DNA from: Monoplex corrugatus
Lineage: Eukaryota > Mollusca > Gastropoda > Littorinimorpha > Ranellidae
Length of the DNA stretch: 64,000 bases
Direction of reading: 5' to 3'
Assembly (NCBI GenBank): GCA_030674185.1
Contig: CM060312.1
Span: 4,295,240-4,359,239 of the forward strand
Each line of letters starts with the position of its first letter. Position 1 is the stretch's first letter. The notes under the pieces were generated by a model. The model was not told the DNA's origin. It saw only the letters and a program-made list of their open reading frames with translations, and did not search any database. The position numbers and the translations under genes were made by a program. This document shows, piece by piece, positions 11,528 through 22,329 of the stretch.

Positions 11528-12204
11528 GAGCATAGTTGACACGCTGATACCAGGCTTGTAGTTGACTTACTGTTGACAGCCAGGAATGCTTGTCCATCCA
11601 GGTTTTCTACCAGCATCCTGATCCAGTGTGCTGATTTGCACAGCAAAGAGAAGACAATCACTTGTAAAGCTTCCAAAAACCAGGTGCACAACACATTTCC
11701 ATCTGATAGAATCATCCTAGATGTTAAAATTATTTCAGTTTTACACACATTCTGGTGAAAACATTCAAACAGTTTTAATTAATGCCATGTGCATCAAGGG
11801 ATGAAAACATGTTATGCGGCCAGGCCCACACGCTTACTGAGCTGTGCTCATGTAACACGATACCAGTTCTGGTGGCTGAACATGGCCAGAGTGGCAGACG
11901 AAGCTGAAGACCTTGAAGACCTTAGCATTGGGTTGAAAAAGCTTGCAGATAACAGCAAGACTTTGGCATCTAGTAAACGACAACAACAAGATGCTTTGGG
12001 GGTTTTGTTTGTTTGTTTTGTTTGTTTTTAAGACCAGTTCAGTTTTATGTGAAAAGAACTTTTGGGTGGCTGGGTGGGGAGGGGGTACCTGGAAGGTAAG
12101 AAATACATTTTTTGTAATATGCAACAAAAGACCAGGAGGACAAGAAAGAAAGGAGGGGATACACAGTCAGATTTATAACCAAACATCAGAAGAGACCATT
12201 CTAT

Positions 12205-14066
12205 CAGAATTACAGATAGTGTGGTGGTTGTATTAACAGTTTGCTTCCCTCCGTCACAAAACACAGATCATACAACCACAGATAGTGTGATGGTTGTGTT
12301 AACACAGATAGTGTGATGGTTGTGTTAACAGTTTGCTTCCCTCCGTCACAAAACACAGATCATACAACCACAGATAATGTGGTGGTTGTGTTAACACAGA
12401 TAATGTGATGGTTGTGTTAACACAGATAATGTGATGGTTGTGTTAACACAGATAATGTGGTGGTTGTGTTAACACAGATAGTGTGATGGTTGTGTTAACA
12501 CAGATAGTGTGATGGTTGTGTTAACACAGATAGTGTGATGGTTGTGTTAACACAGATAGTGTGATGGTTGTGTTAACACAGATAGTGTGATGGTTGTGTT
12601 AACACAGATAGTGTGATGGTTGTGTTAACACAGATAGTGTGATGGTTGTGTTAACACAGATAGTGTGATGGTTGTGTTAACACAGATAGTGTGATGGTTG
12701 TGTTAACACAGATAGTGTGGTAGTTGTGTTAACACAGATAGTGTGATGGTTGTGTTAACACAGATAGTGTGATGGTTGTGTTAACACAGATAGTGTGATG
12801 GTTGTGTTAACACAGATAGTGTGGTGGTTGTGTTAACACAGATAGTGTGGTAGTTGTGTTAACACAGATAGTGTGATGGTTGTGTTAACACAGATAGTGT
12901 GATGGTTGTGTTAACACAGATAGTGTGATGGTTGTGTTAACAGTTTGCTTCCCTCCGTCACAAAACACAGATCATACAACCACAGATAATGTGGTGGTTG
13001 TGTTAACACAGATAGTGTGATGGTTGTGTTAACACAGATAATGTGATGGTTGTGTTAACACAGATAGTGTGATGGTTGTGTTAACACAGATAGTGTGGTG
13101 GTTGTGTTAACACAGATAGTGTGATGGTTGTGTTAACACAGATAGTGTGGTAGTTGTGTTAACACAGATAGTGTGATGGTTGTGTTAACACAGATAGTGT
13201 GATGGTTGTGTTAACACAGATAGTGTGATGGTTGTGTTAACACAGATAGTGTGGTGGTTGTGTTAACACAGATAGTGTGATGGTTGTGTTAACACAGATA
13301 GTGTGATGGTTGTGTTAACACAGATAGTGTGATGGTTGTGTTAACACAGATAGTGTGGTGGTTGTGTTAACACAGATAGTGTGGTAGTTGTGTTAACACA
13401 GATAGTGTGATGGTTGTGTTAACACAGATAGTGTGATGGTTGTGTTAACACAGATAGTGTGATGGTTGTGTTAACAGTTTGCTTCCCTCCGTCACAAAAC
13501 ACAGATAATACAACCACAGATAATGTGGTGGTTGTGTTAACACAGATAGTGTGATGGTTGTGTTAACACAGATAATTGTGATGGTTGTGTTAACACAGAT
13601 AGTGTGATGGTTGTGTTAACACAGATAGTGTGGTGGTTGTGTTAACACAGATAGTGTGATGGTTGTGTTAACACAGATAGTGTGGTAGTTGTGTTAACAC
13701 AGATAGTGTGATGGTTGTGTTAACACAGATAGTGTGATGGTTGTGTTAACACAGATAGTGTGATGGTTGTGTTAACACAGATAGTGTGATGGTTGTGTTA
13801 ACACAGATAGTGTGATGGTTGTGTTAACACAGATAGTGTGATGGTTGTGTTAACACAGATAGTGTGGTGGTTGTGTTAACACAGATAGTGTGATGGTTGT
13901 GTTAACACAGATAGTGTGATGGTTGTGTTAACACAGATAGTGTGATGGTTGTGTTAACACAGATAGTGTGATGGTTGTGTTAACACAGATAGTGTGATGG
14001 TTGTGTTAACACAGATAGTGTGATGGTTGTGTTAACAGTTTGCTTCCCTCCATCACAAAACACAGA
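12205..14066. repeat. 26-bp minisatellite with a TTAA-centred palindrome per unit
   Basis: About 60-65 units of 26 bp, with core GTGTTAACACAGATAGTGTG. Each joint forms the perfect 12-bp palindrome TGTGTTAACACA. Runs are broken by a different block (GTTTGCTTCCCTCCGTCACA plus AACACAGATCATACAACC) near 12238, 12331, 12942, 13476 and 14037. This gives higher-order periods of about 530-610 bp. SNP variants (AGTGTGGTAG, AATGTGG) recur in the same order in successive blocks. Confidence 0.97.
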
Positions 14067-14139
14067 TCATACAGCCCCCAAATCACAACATATGCAACAA
14101 CTGCTACAAGTCTATACAGGTAAAAATCAAGACATTGCC

Positions 14140-14260
14140 AGCACTTAGGTTTTGTGCGGAATCAGCAAGTCTCCAGACAATTGCTGGCAGATTTGGGTGG
14201 AGGGCTTATGGAATTGTACAGATACATCATTGAGGATGTCATTCAAATTCCCAACCCAGT
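14140..14260 (+). repeat. Fragment of dispersed SINE-like family S (central part only)
   Basis: GGCAGATTTGGGTGGAGGG and TTATGGAATTGTACAGA match the central segment of the copies at 16.5 kb, 19.1 kb and 57.5 kb. The tRNA-like head is absent here. Confidence 0.6.
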
Positions 14261-14269
14261 ACTGCATGT

Positions 14270-15224
14270 GTCTGTATCCCTTGGGCCTGGATGATACCAG
14301 GATGTATTATAAGAGCAAGCAAAATACAGCCCTGTCCTGCAGTCTCAATCCTAAATGGAACTCCATGGCATCATGAAATCATCAGTCGATGTAGCATGGT
14401 GAAAACTGTCCCAGATTGTGTGGCCCTTCATGTCCTGACCTTGTGTTGATGTGATGTCAGGTTTGGTTTTCTGTACCCCTTTCATGCATCAGGTGAATTC
14501 AGGTTGAGGTCTTTGGTGTCAGTAGTTCACAGTTCACAGGGGCTGTTGTTGAGGGTGTTGATTGTGGCCTTCGTTCTGGGGGCTCTGTCACTTGGTCTGG
14601 CTTTGTAGTGGGTAGTGTCCTTTGTAAGTGTGACTAGAACAGCTACTGTTAACTCCACTGAAATGGCCCAGCAGCAATGCATTGTCTTCTTTGGAGAGTA
14701 ACACCTCTGTGGCTTGACATCTCTGGACCCATGGACTTCATGGTGCTGGGATTTTAACTGGATAAGCTTGTTTGTTTGTTTTTTTCTTTCAAGATTCTTT
14801 TTATTCATTGTTAACAAGATAGAAAGACAGACAATATCAGGAAAGCAGGGTCATTTGTATCAAAGATTTACAGTTCAAAGTACATACAAGACACGCACAT
14901 CTTCAACAAAGGATCTGTACATGAAGTACAGTCAGTGCCAACAATGTATAAGACAACTGTTCAAGTGTACTCCTAAGTCATAGAAACAAAACCTTGTCTG
15001 TCTTGTACAAACAGGAAGTCATATCAAACTTATCTGAAACTAGGGTTACATATGGCAGGCATTTTCCTCAGAAAGTGTAAGTTTCATCCCAGTTTTGCAT
15101 TATGTTCTTCTGTCTGGTATTTTGTAGTAAGATATCCTGTAAAAGAAATATTGCTTGGTAGCTTTTTATTGAATTTGCTTTTATAGGTGTACAGTTTGTT
15201 TGCTTTTATAAACATACATTATTC
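14270..15224. other. Unique intronic sequence, nothing recognised
   Basis: No array, TE terminus or coding frame that I can support. Confidence 0.35.
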
Positions 15225-16240
15225 CTGAAAAGGGGATTAACTTTGGGTTAGTAGTGTGTGACAAAGCTGGACTTTGCGGTGTGATATCGATGCCACTAAG
15301 GTGATACAGAAGTTGGGTTAGTAGTGTGTGACAAAGCTGGACTTTGCGGTGTGATATCGATGCCACTAAGGTGATACAGAAGTTGGGTTAGTAGTGTGTG
15401 ACAAAGCTGGACTTTGCGTGTGTATTGATGCCATGCGTGTGATATCGATGCCACTAAGGTGATACAGAAGTTGGGTTAGTAGTGTGTGACAAAGCTGGAC
15501 TTTGCAGTGTGATATCGATGCCACTAAGGTGATACAGAAGTTGGGTTAGTAGTGTGACAAAGCTGGACTTTGCAGTGTGATATCGATGCCACTAAGGTGA
15601 TACAGAAGTTGGGTTAGTAGTGTGTGATAAAGCTGGACTTTGCAGTGTGATATCGATGCCACTAAGGTGATACAGAAGTTGGGTTAGTAGTGTGTGATAA
15701 AGCTGGACTTTGCAGTGTGATATTGATGCCACTAAGGTGATACAGAAATTGGATTAGTAGTGTGTGATAAAGCTGGACTTTGCGGTGTGATACCGATGCC
15801 ACTAAGGTGATACAGAAGTTGGGTTAGTAGTGTGTGACAAAGCTGGACTTTGCAGTGTGATATTGATGCCACTAAGGTGATACAGAAGTTGGGTTAGTAG
15901 TGTGTGACAAAGCTGGACTTTGCGTGTGATATCGATGCCACTAAGGTGATACAGAAGTTGGGTTAGTAGTGTGATAAAGCTGGACTTTGCAGTGTGATAT
16001 CGATGCCACTAAGGTGATACAGAAGTTGGGTTAGTAGTGTGTGACAAAGCTGGACTTTGCGGTGTGATACCGATGCCACTAAGGTGATACAGAAGTTGGG
16101 TTAGTAGTGTGTGACAAAGCTGGACTTTGCAGTGTGATATCGATGCCACTAAGGTGATACAGTAGTTGGGTTAGTAGTGTGTGATAAAGCTGGACTTTGC
16201 TGTGTGATATCAATGCCACTAAGGTGATACAGTACTTGGC
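15225..16240. repeat. 70-bp minisatellite, about 14 units
   Basis: The unit is about 70 bp (66-72 with indels), containing TTGGGTTAGTAGTGTGTGAC, AAAGCTGGACTTTGC and GATATCGATGCCACTAAGG. One unit near 15420 has an inserted partial duplication. Confidence 0.96.
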
Positions 16241-16524
16241 GCAGAAAAAATATCACTTCATCAGGTTGGTTAGTGATACTGATATGGATAATAACGATGA
16301 TAGTTATAAGGCACCAAAGGAAATCTTGATACAAGAATCCAACTAAAGTACGCACTCTGTCATCATTCACTAAAGCAATCACCCAACAACAACCAAAACT
16401 AGGGCACAGAGCATGCGCAAACCAGAAGGGGGAGGACGGTAGGGTAATGAGGCAAGAGGGTGGGCATATAGGGGTGTAAAGCTGGTGGATACGCACCATG
16501 TCCCACAACAAACCTTACTGTTTT

Positions 16525-16830
16525 AAAGTTTGGAGTTTGTTCAAGAGGGATTCATCATGCTCAGACAGTTCCATGTGCGCTCCACCCAAATTGGCCAGTG
16601 GTTACCTGGCAAACTCCCTGAGCCTGAGCAAATCACGGTGCACTGGCAAAGTCTTGAAATAGGGAGGGGGAGAGAAAGGACCTGTAAATCACAAAGTTGA
16701 CACTACCACATTGATGGAAACATTAAGATGAGCAGCAAACAAGCCAGTTTTTAATGTTGCAGGCTTAGAATGAACTTGAGATATCAGATCTTGAGTCTAA
16801 GGGTCTATCAGAAGAACCAACCAGCCTGTG
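16525..16830 (-). mobile_element. Dispersed SINE-like family S copy, uninterrupted TTAA site
   Basis: On the minus strand it reads a degenerate tRNA-like head (CAAGTTCATTCTAAG near the B box), then AAAAACTGGCTTG, then CATCTTAATGTTTCCATCA, then a pyrimidine-rich stretch, then CCAATTTGGGTGGAGCGC and CCCTCTTGAACAAAC. It aligns along its length with copies at 18.0-19.2 kb and 57.4-57.7 kb. It is the empty-site version of the place where the 18 kb copy was hit by two TTAA elements. No protein is assigned to it. Confidence 0.7.
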
Positions 16831-17067
16831 AGAGAACCAACATGAAGAGAACAATCTCTGGTTTTTCTGTTGGTTTTCTGTTCACACTGGGCAAGTATCC
16901 ACACATTTTTAGGTGTTCTTGTCCTGTATATTTTTTTTTTTTTAGCAAAGTTGGCAAACAGAGCTGTACCAGTAGCTTCTTATTTTTGTGATAAAAGTGT
17001 TTTTCCTTTTTAGTTTCATTAGTCGTTTTGCTGCGTTTAGTGTGTATATGTATGTTTGTGTGTACAG

Positions 17068-17364
17068 ACAAGCTGCCGGAGAAGGGACCCAAAACACATG
17101 ATGTGATCATCGTGGGTGTTGTGGTGCTGGTCGTGGTGGGGATGGCAATGTGTTTGTTGGTCAAATACCTGATCCGTCGCACACAGCGCTGGCAGGAGCA
17201 CTGCGCTGAACGCAACATGGAGCGTGCAATACGTCTGTACAACAACCAGGAAAGTCCGCCCGAATCGGACTACATGTACACCGCTCTACCACCACAGCAG
17301 GTCGATATTGGGCGTGTTGCCTTACCCTCACACAGAAATGGCCACTGCCATCCAAGTAAAAATG
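17068..17364 (+). CDS. Exon with transmembrane helix of PPxY-tailed membrane protein
   Basis: A 297-bp exon with acceptor AG at 17066-17067 and donor GT at 17365-17366, symmetric phase (2 bases in, 1 out). It encodes about 99 residues: a charged linker (DKLPEKGPKTHD), a 23-24 residue hydrophobic helix rich in V and L (VIIVGVVVLVVVGMAMCLL), then RRTQRWQEHCAERNMERAIR. The basic residues after the helix predict a cytoplasmic C-terminus (type I topology). The tail contains SDYMYTALPP, in which YTAL fits a YxxPhi sorting signal. The exon is read directly; the function is not recognised. An alternative donor at 17356 (GTAAAA) would break phase with the next exon. Confidence 0.8.
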
Positions 17365-17379
17365 GTTAGTTTATATTCA

Positions 17380-17480
17380 GTGTGTTTGTGTGAGTCTTTG
17401 TGTGTGTGTCTGTGTATGTGTCTGTGCCTGTGTGTGTGTCTGTGTGTGTATCTGTATGCGTGTGTATCTGTGTGTGTGTG
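17380..17480. repeat. Imperfect (TG)n tract
   Basis: TG/CTG-rich stretch directly after the exon donor. Confidence 0.85.
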
Positions 17481-17484
17481 ATCA

Positions 17485-17693
17485 TCATCATAAGTGCCCT
17501 GGCACATGGCGTTGGCGATCATGGCCCTCCATATGCGTCTCTGCCTTGTTGCCGCAAGCACATCTTCCACCCTCTCTGTCTTCAGCCACTCTGCAAGTCT
17601 GCCTAATTTTTTTCCTGGATCTACCTGGTGTGTGTGTTGTAGAAAACAGCACAGGTGGAGTGCAGGATGGGGAAATTCATGCAGCTGCGTCAT
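17485..17693 (-). pseudogene. LINE C-terminal fragment (RTE-like tail)
   Basis: The minus strand reads GRLAEWLKTERVEDVLAATR followed by RRIWRAMIANAMCQGT. This resembles the short C-terminal tail of RTE-type reverse transcriptases (D/R-R-x-W-R-x-M/L-I-A ... stop). Only this tail is present, in antisense inside the host gene's intron. The clade call is tentative. Confidence 0.45.
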
Positions 17694-18004
17694 GTTGCTA
17701 ATTTTTTTTTTCAGTATCGTGTGACATCCATCCTGCTGGTCTGATCCTGAATTGCTTTATGTTCAGAAGCATTTTGACTGCTATGTGGAGAGAGACTTCT
17801 TGACCATACATGCTGAAGTAGATGTACCCCCATGTCAGATCCAGGTATAGCTGGTAGTGTTAAGTAATGTGGTGATGTATGTCTGTGCGGTGTGCCCAGT
17901 CACCAACAGAATCGGGTTGAGAGAGCGTAACATGGTTCAGTGTCTTCTTCTTCCCGTTTCTGACTGAGGGGTAGGACGCAGACTGATTGATGATTTTGAT
18001 AGAG

Positions 18005-18081
18005 CCATGGACTGTGTTTCATGTGTCGAGGTCAGTCCCAGCCTGCGTCATAAAAACTGGCCTGTATGCTGACCATCTTAA
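18005..18081 (+). mobile_element. Family S SINE-like copy, left part (split by two insertions)
   Basis: GAGGTCAGTCCCAGCCTG (B-box-like) and AAAAACTGGCCTGTATGC align with the 16.5 kb and 57.5 kb copies. The alignment stops at TTAA 18078-18081 and resumes at 18992. Confidence 0.75.
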
Positions 18082-18743
18082 CTCTTTGTTGACGCATCAG
18101 CAATATATCTGTGACAGCTGCCATTCCCCTGTCGATGTGTCAGCGGCATATCTGCGACAGTATTGCGCTATTTTTACAGAGCGGCCAACGGTGTAAGGGA
18201 GGCAACAACTGATAGAAAATGAAACCTCAGTCTGTCCTCTCTCCCATATTACTTCTCTTCTAATATTTTTGTACTTTGAATGGTTTTGCTAGCGACTTAA
18301 CTGTAGAGGAGAGGTGTGAAATTTCCCTGTGGAATTTTTTATGCATTGTTTGTGTAGGTAAATATAAAACATTTTTTCATGAATATGGAACAATCAATGC
18401 TGGATTATTTGTCAAGTACTTCTGTGTCCTAGAAACATATATATGCACTTATGACCTGTGTAAACACTGCCTATGATTCATGGAAGTGTAGGGGCCTTGG
18501 ATTTCCATCAGTAAAAATTTTTTTTCATGGGACCTGTAGCAACCATATTTCATATGGAATTGAAGATGCATGTGTATTACAAATACACAGCATGCATTTC
18601 TGAAAAGTAGACTTTGATAATTATTTCCACTTTACTGTTTCGTTCTAATCATAAAAACTTATTTTTGGCGATTTTTTAAAAATAGCCTAAAAACGTGCGT
18701 CACAGGCCGAAAATCGGTCTGGAAAATTCGCGTCAACAAAGAG
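18082..18743. mobile_element. 662-bp non-autonomous TTAA element with 14-bp inverted repeats
   Basis: It starts CTCTTTGTTGACGC and ends with the exact reverse complement GCGTCAACAAAGAG. It is flanked by TTAA on both sides (18078-18081 and 18744-18747). There is no open frame of note inside. Sub-terminal copies of GCGACAG/CTGTGACAG are visible near 18110-18160. TTAA duplication plus short inverted repeats is the hallmark of piggyBac-superfamily elements. The superfamily is inferred from these ends, since no transposase is encoded. Confidence 0.85.
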
Positions 18744-18747
18744 TTAA

Positions 18748-18991
18748 CCCTTTGACTCACTCACACTGTCCACCAGCTTCTTTTGGGAAATTTTTAACCC
18801 TTTGACTCCGTCACCCTATCCGCCAGCTTCTTCGAAAATTGTAACCCTTTGACTCCTTTACCCTATCCACCAGCTTCCTGCAGGACAGGAAGCTGGTAGA
18901 TAGGGTGAGAGAGTCAAAGGATTAAAGTTTTGTTTTGCTGTCATGGTTGACAAAGCACAATGCTAGTGGATAGGCTGAGGGAATGAAAGGG
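18748..18991. mobile_element. TTAA hairpin MITE (CCCTTTGACTC family), enlarged left arm
   Basis: It begins CCCTTTGACTCACTCAC just after the shared TTAA 18744-18747 and ends GAATGAAAGGG before TTAA 18992-18995. The left arm motif (CCCTTTGACTC, CCTATCCACCAGCTTC) is repeated three times. The apex CCTGCAGGACAGG and the returning arm GAAGCTGGTAGATAGGGTGA form a hairpin. The outer right arm contains ATGGTTGACAAAGCACAATG. Confidence 0.85.
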
Positions 18992-18995
18992 TTAA

Positions 18996-19195
18996 TGTTT
19001 CCATCATGCAGGTTGTGTCCGCTTAATATTTCATGGGCCCCTTCACCTCCCCCGTTCTCTTTTCAAGACTTTGCCAGCCCATAGAGTTTTGCACCTGCTC
19101 AAGGCGTCTGCCAGTTAATTGTGTGCAGGTTTGGGTGGAGTGCTTTTGGAACTGTCAGAGCTTGATGAATCCCTCTTGAACAAACGTTAAATAAA
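18996..19195 (+). mobile_element. Family S SINE-like copy, right part
   Basis: It continues the copy interrupted at 18081: TGTTTCCATCATGCAGG, CAAGACTTTGCCAG, CAGGTTTGGGTGGAGTGC and CCCTCTTGAACAAACG. All parts align with the minus-strand copy at 16.5 kb. Confidence 0.75.
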
Positions 19196-19251
19196 CGCTG
19201 AGTGGGTAGCTGTCGTTGAAAATATTTGCTTTTAAGTAGAACACGATATGC

Positions 19252-19352
<101 letters not shown>

Positions 19353-19457
19353 TTCTTCAAGGGAACTTTTATTTGTTTGTTTGTTTTTGTAAGTGTACTG
19401 TTAGTGTTATATAGTGTTGATTCCGCAGTGTTAAACAATGTTTTGTTGTGTTGACAG

Positions 19458-19798
19458 CCAAGGCAAGGAGTGGTCGACACAGAGCGGGCAACATCAGCTT
19501 TGTGCATGCAGACGGACACATTGAGACATTCCGCATGCATGACAGCCCGCAAGAGAGACGATCAGGAGACTCAGATCACAACCCAGCGACCACAACGCCC
19601 AGATCAGCTTGCTTAGCTCCCTTGGCCGGTGACAGAGACACGGAGTCAGTGATGGGAGTCAGTCAGATGGGGGAGGACATTTTGGGAGAGTGCCCACCTT
19701 CGTACGAAGAAGCTCTGCATATGCCCACTCCGCATGATCCCCGGTCTCCACTGTATGTTAATTTGGACAGTAAGAAAGATGATAATCACACCACGTGA
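19458..19798 (+). CDS. Terminal exon, cytoplasmic tail with PPxY motif
   Basis: The acceptor AG is at 19456-19457. The first two bases complete the codon begun at 17364, giving ...SKN-AKARSGRHR. It encodes about 113 residues ending in the stop TGA at 19796-19798. The tail is hydrophilic and Ser/Pro/Asp-rich. Near the C-terminus is GECPPSYEEALHM: PPSY is a PPxY ligand for WW domains, as in adaptors of NEDD4-family ubiquitin ligases. A second Tyr motif is SPLYVNL. Together with the exon at 17068 this suggests a type I membrane adaptor or trafficking-regulated protein. The WW partner is inference and the family is not identified. Confidence 0.82.
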
Positions 19799-20750
19799 TG
19801 CCCAGAAGGTGTTTGCTGTCCTGCTGTCCTGTCTCCATGTTACTGCAGATTGTCTCGATATTACTACACCTTGGCTACTGTCATGTGTGTCATGCATTTA
19901 AATTAAACAGTTCTTAGTACCAAAATGAATATGTTACAATGTGTTGAATGTGTATACCAAAGCGAAACGACGTCACACCCAGGAGGGTGAGCCGAAAGCA
20001 TGGGTTGGAATTTTGAGATAAGAATTATGTTTCACATGGTGACTTGTGTTATTGGTGGATGAAACTGGAATGAATGGCATCGCTGATGTATGATAGGTGA
20101 ATGGATTTTATCGTTGACGGATGAAAATTGAATAGCTTGCTTTATTTGTAGATGAAGACTGAATGAGATGTATCCTTGATATATAAAGATTGAAGAATTG
20201 TTGTCATCAGTGACGGAAGACTACCAGTCTGTGTTCAGTGTCATGGGTATTGTACATGTGGAAAGAAAGGGGAAGTGATGGAAACTGTGTTCACCTTGCC
20301 TGGCCACAAACCCTGCCGTCATCAACACTGAAAACTTGACCTGTCGCCTCTTGTCAGTCCGTGAAAAAAGTGGTGGTCAGCAGTCATCTTCACCTTCCTT
20401 TACCTCTCCATTGACCCATGACTGGGGATGATAGTACCACCACTGATGATTTCATGACAATATTTCTCCACTCTGTTCTGTGCAGCTACTTGCCAGTCCG
20501 CAATCATTCATCACAAATGGTGTTATTATAAACATGATTTCTCCAAACTGTGTAAAATAAATGTCTGAGAAAATATTTGGAACAAAGCAATTCCTGATGA
20601 GCAAACCTTCTGTCTAGTGGTTCATTGTTCATCCAGTGCTGACCCATCTCCACCTTATGCTGCAGATAAGTTGTCTTGGACCTAAGCAATTCATCTTTCT
20701 TCTTTGTTTGTATTGATGCCAGACTTCCCCTGTCCTTCACTACTTTATCC
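19799..20750 (+). other. 3' UTR and downstream unique DNA of the membrane-protein gene
   Basis: Unique AT-rich sequence follows the stop. Candidate poly(A) signals are AATTAAA at 19901-19907 and canonical AATAAA at 20556-20561. No other gene is seen before the 20-bp array. Confidence 0.5.
20556..20561 (+). promoter_or_regulatory. Candidate poly(A) signal AATAAA
   Basis: First canonical hexamer downstream of the stop at 19798, 758 bp away. The weaker AATTAAA at 19901 could be used instead. Confidence 0.35.
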
Positions 20751-20754
20751 TAGT

Positions 20755-21985
20755 ATCCTTTGACAGTTCCCCCTGTCCTTTGACAGTTCCTCCTGTCCTT
20801 TGACAGTTCCCCCTGTCCTTTGATAGTTCCCCTTGTCCTTTGACAGTTCCCCCTGTCCTTTGACAGTTCCCCTGTCCTTTGATAGTTCCCCCTGTCCTGA
20901 TAGTTCCCCCTGTCCTTTGATAGTTCCCCCTGTCCTTTGATAGTTCCCCTTGTCCTTTGATAGTTCCCCCTGTCCTTTGATAGTTCCCCCTGTCTTTGAT
21001 AGTTCCTCCCTCCTTTGATATTCCTCTGTCCTTTGATAGTTCCCCCTGTCCTTTGATAGTTCCTCCTGTCCTTTGATAGTTCCCCCTGTCCTTTGATAGT
21101 TTCCTTATTCTTGTCCTTTGATAGTTCCCTTTAGTCCTTTGATAGTTCCCCCTGTCCTTTGATAGTTCCCCCTGTCCTTTGATAGTTCCCTCCTGTCCTT
21201 TGATAGTTCCCCTGTCCTTTGATAGTTCCCCTGTCCTTTGATAGTTCCTCCTGTCCTTTGATAGTTCCCCCTGTCCTTTGATAGTTCCCCCTGTCCTTTG
21301 ATAGTTCCCCTGTCCTTTGATAGTTCCCCTGTCTTTGATATTCCCCCTTGTCCTTTGATAGTTCCTGCTGTCCTTTGGTATTCCCCCTGTCCTTTGATAG
21401 TTCCCCTGTCCTTTGATAGTTCCTCCTGTCTTTGATAATTCCCCCTTGTCCTTTGATAGTTCCCACTGTCCTTTGATAGTTCCCCCTGTCCTTTGATAGT
21501 TCCCCTGTCCTTTGATAGTTCCCCTTGTCCTTTGATAGTTCCTCTGTCCTTTGTAATTCCCCCTTGTCCTTTGATATTCCCCTGTCCTTTGATAGTTCCC
21601 CCTGTCCTTTGATAGTTCCCACTGTCCTTTGATAGTTCCCCCTGTCCTTTGATAGTTCCCCCTGTCCTTTGATAGTTCCCACTGTCCTTTGATAGTTCCC
21701 TGTTGTCCTTTGGTATTCCCACTGTCCTTTGATAATTCCCCCTGTCCTTTGATAGTTCCCCCTTGTCCTTTGATAGTTCCCCTTGTCCTTTGATAGTTCC
21801 CCCTGTCCTTTGATAGTTCCCCCTGTCCTTTGATAGTTCCCACTATCCTTTGATAGTTCCCACTATCCTTTGATAGTTCCCACTATCCTTTGATAGTTCC
21901 CCCCTTGTCCTTTGATAGTTCCCCCTGTCTTTTGATAGTTCCCCCTGTCCTTTGATAGTTCCCCCTGTCCTTTGATAGTTCCCTA
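20755..21985. repeat. 20-bp minisatellite, about 60 units
   Basis: The unit is TTTGATAGTTCCCCCTGTCC with frequent 1-2 base indels in the C run; the first units have TTTGACAG. The opposite strand carries regularly spaced G4-G5 runs. The long minus-strand frames (Gly/Thr/Lys-rich) follow from the unit and are not genes. Confidence 0.97.
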
Positions 21986-21989
21986 CCCC

Positions 21990-22281
21990 TTATATCCCCC
22001 TTGTACCTGTCCTTCCCCTACCCCTGTTTACACTCCACACAGTGTTCTACAGTCCCAACTTCCCTCACTGCTCAGTGTGAAAACTTAATATTAAGCACAT
22101 GAGAACCTGTGCAACAAAAACTGATGGCTGTGAAGGATTCAGTGATTGACAGTTGTCTCTGGTTATAAAGAAGCTCACTAGTCATCCACTTCTGTTTTGA
22201 TCCAGTCACCAGTTGTCATGTCAGCTGTGGGTGTGACTGTGCACATATTCTTGTAAGAGTGTGTGTGTGTGTGTGTGTGTG

Positions 22282-22329
<48 letters not shown>

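Larger units (their letters stand above)
6767..17067. other. 10.3 kb intron, about 60% minisatellite
   Basis: This is inferred from the donor at 6767 and the acceptor at 17066-17067 with matching phase. It contains five arrays (22/20-bp, 59-bp, 33-bp, 26-bp and 70-bp families, about 6.3 kb in all), two SINE-family fragments and unique AT-rich stretches at 10309-11100, 11530-12200 and 14270-15220, in which I see no gene. Confidence 0.6.

Noticed and set aside
11789..12031. 80-codon frame with a charged stretch (VADEAEDLEDLSIGLKKLADN)
   Set aside because: Looks coil-like, but there are no supporting splice sites in phase with the neighbouring exons and it runs into a GTTTGTTT simple repeat.
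20740..21843. 367-codon minus-strand Gly/Lys/Thr-rich frame
   Set aside because: Produced by the 20-bp satellite. Frames switch at every indel and several overlapping frames are equally open.
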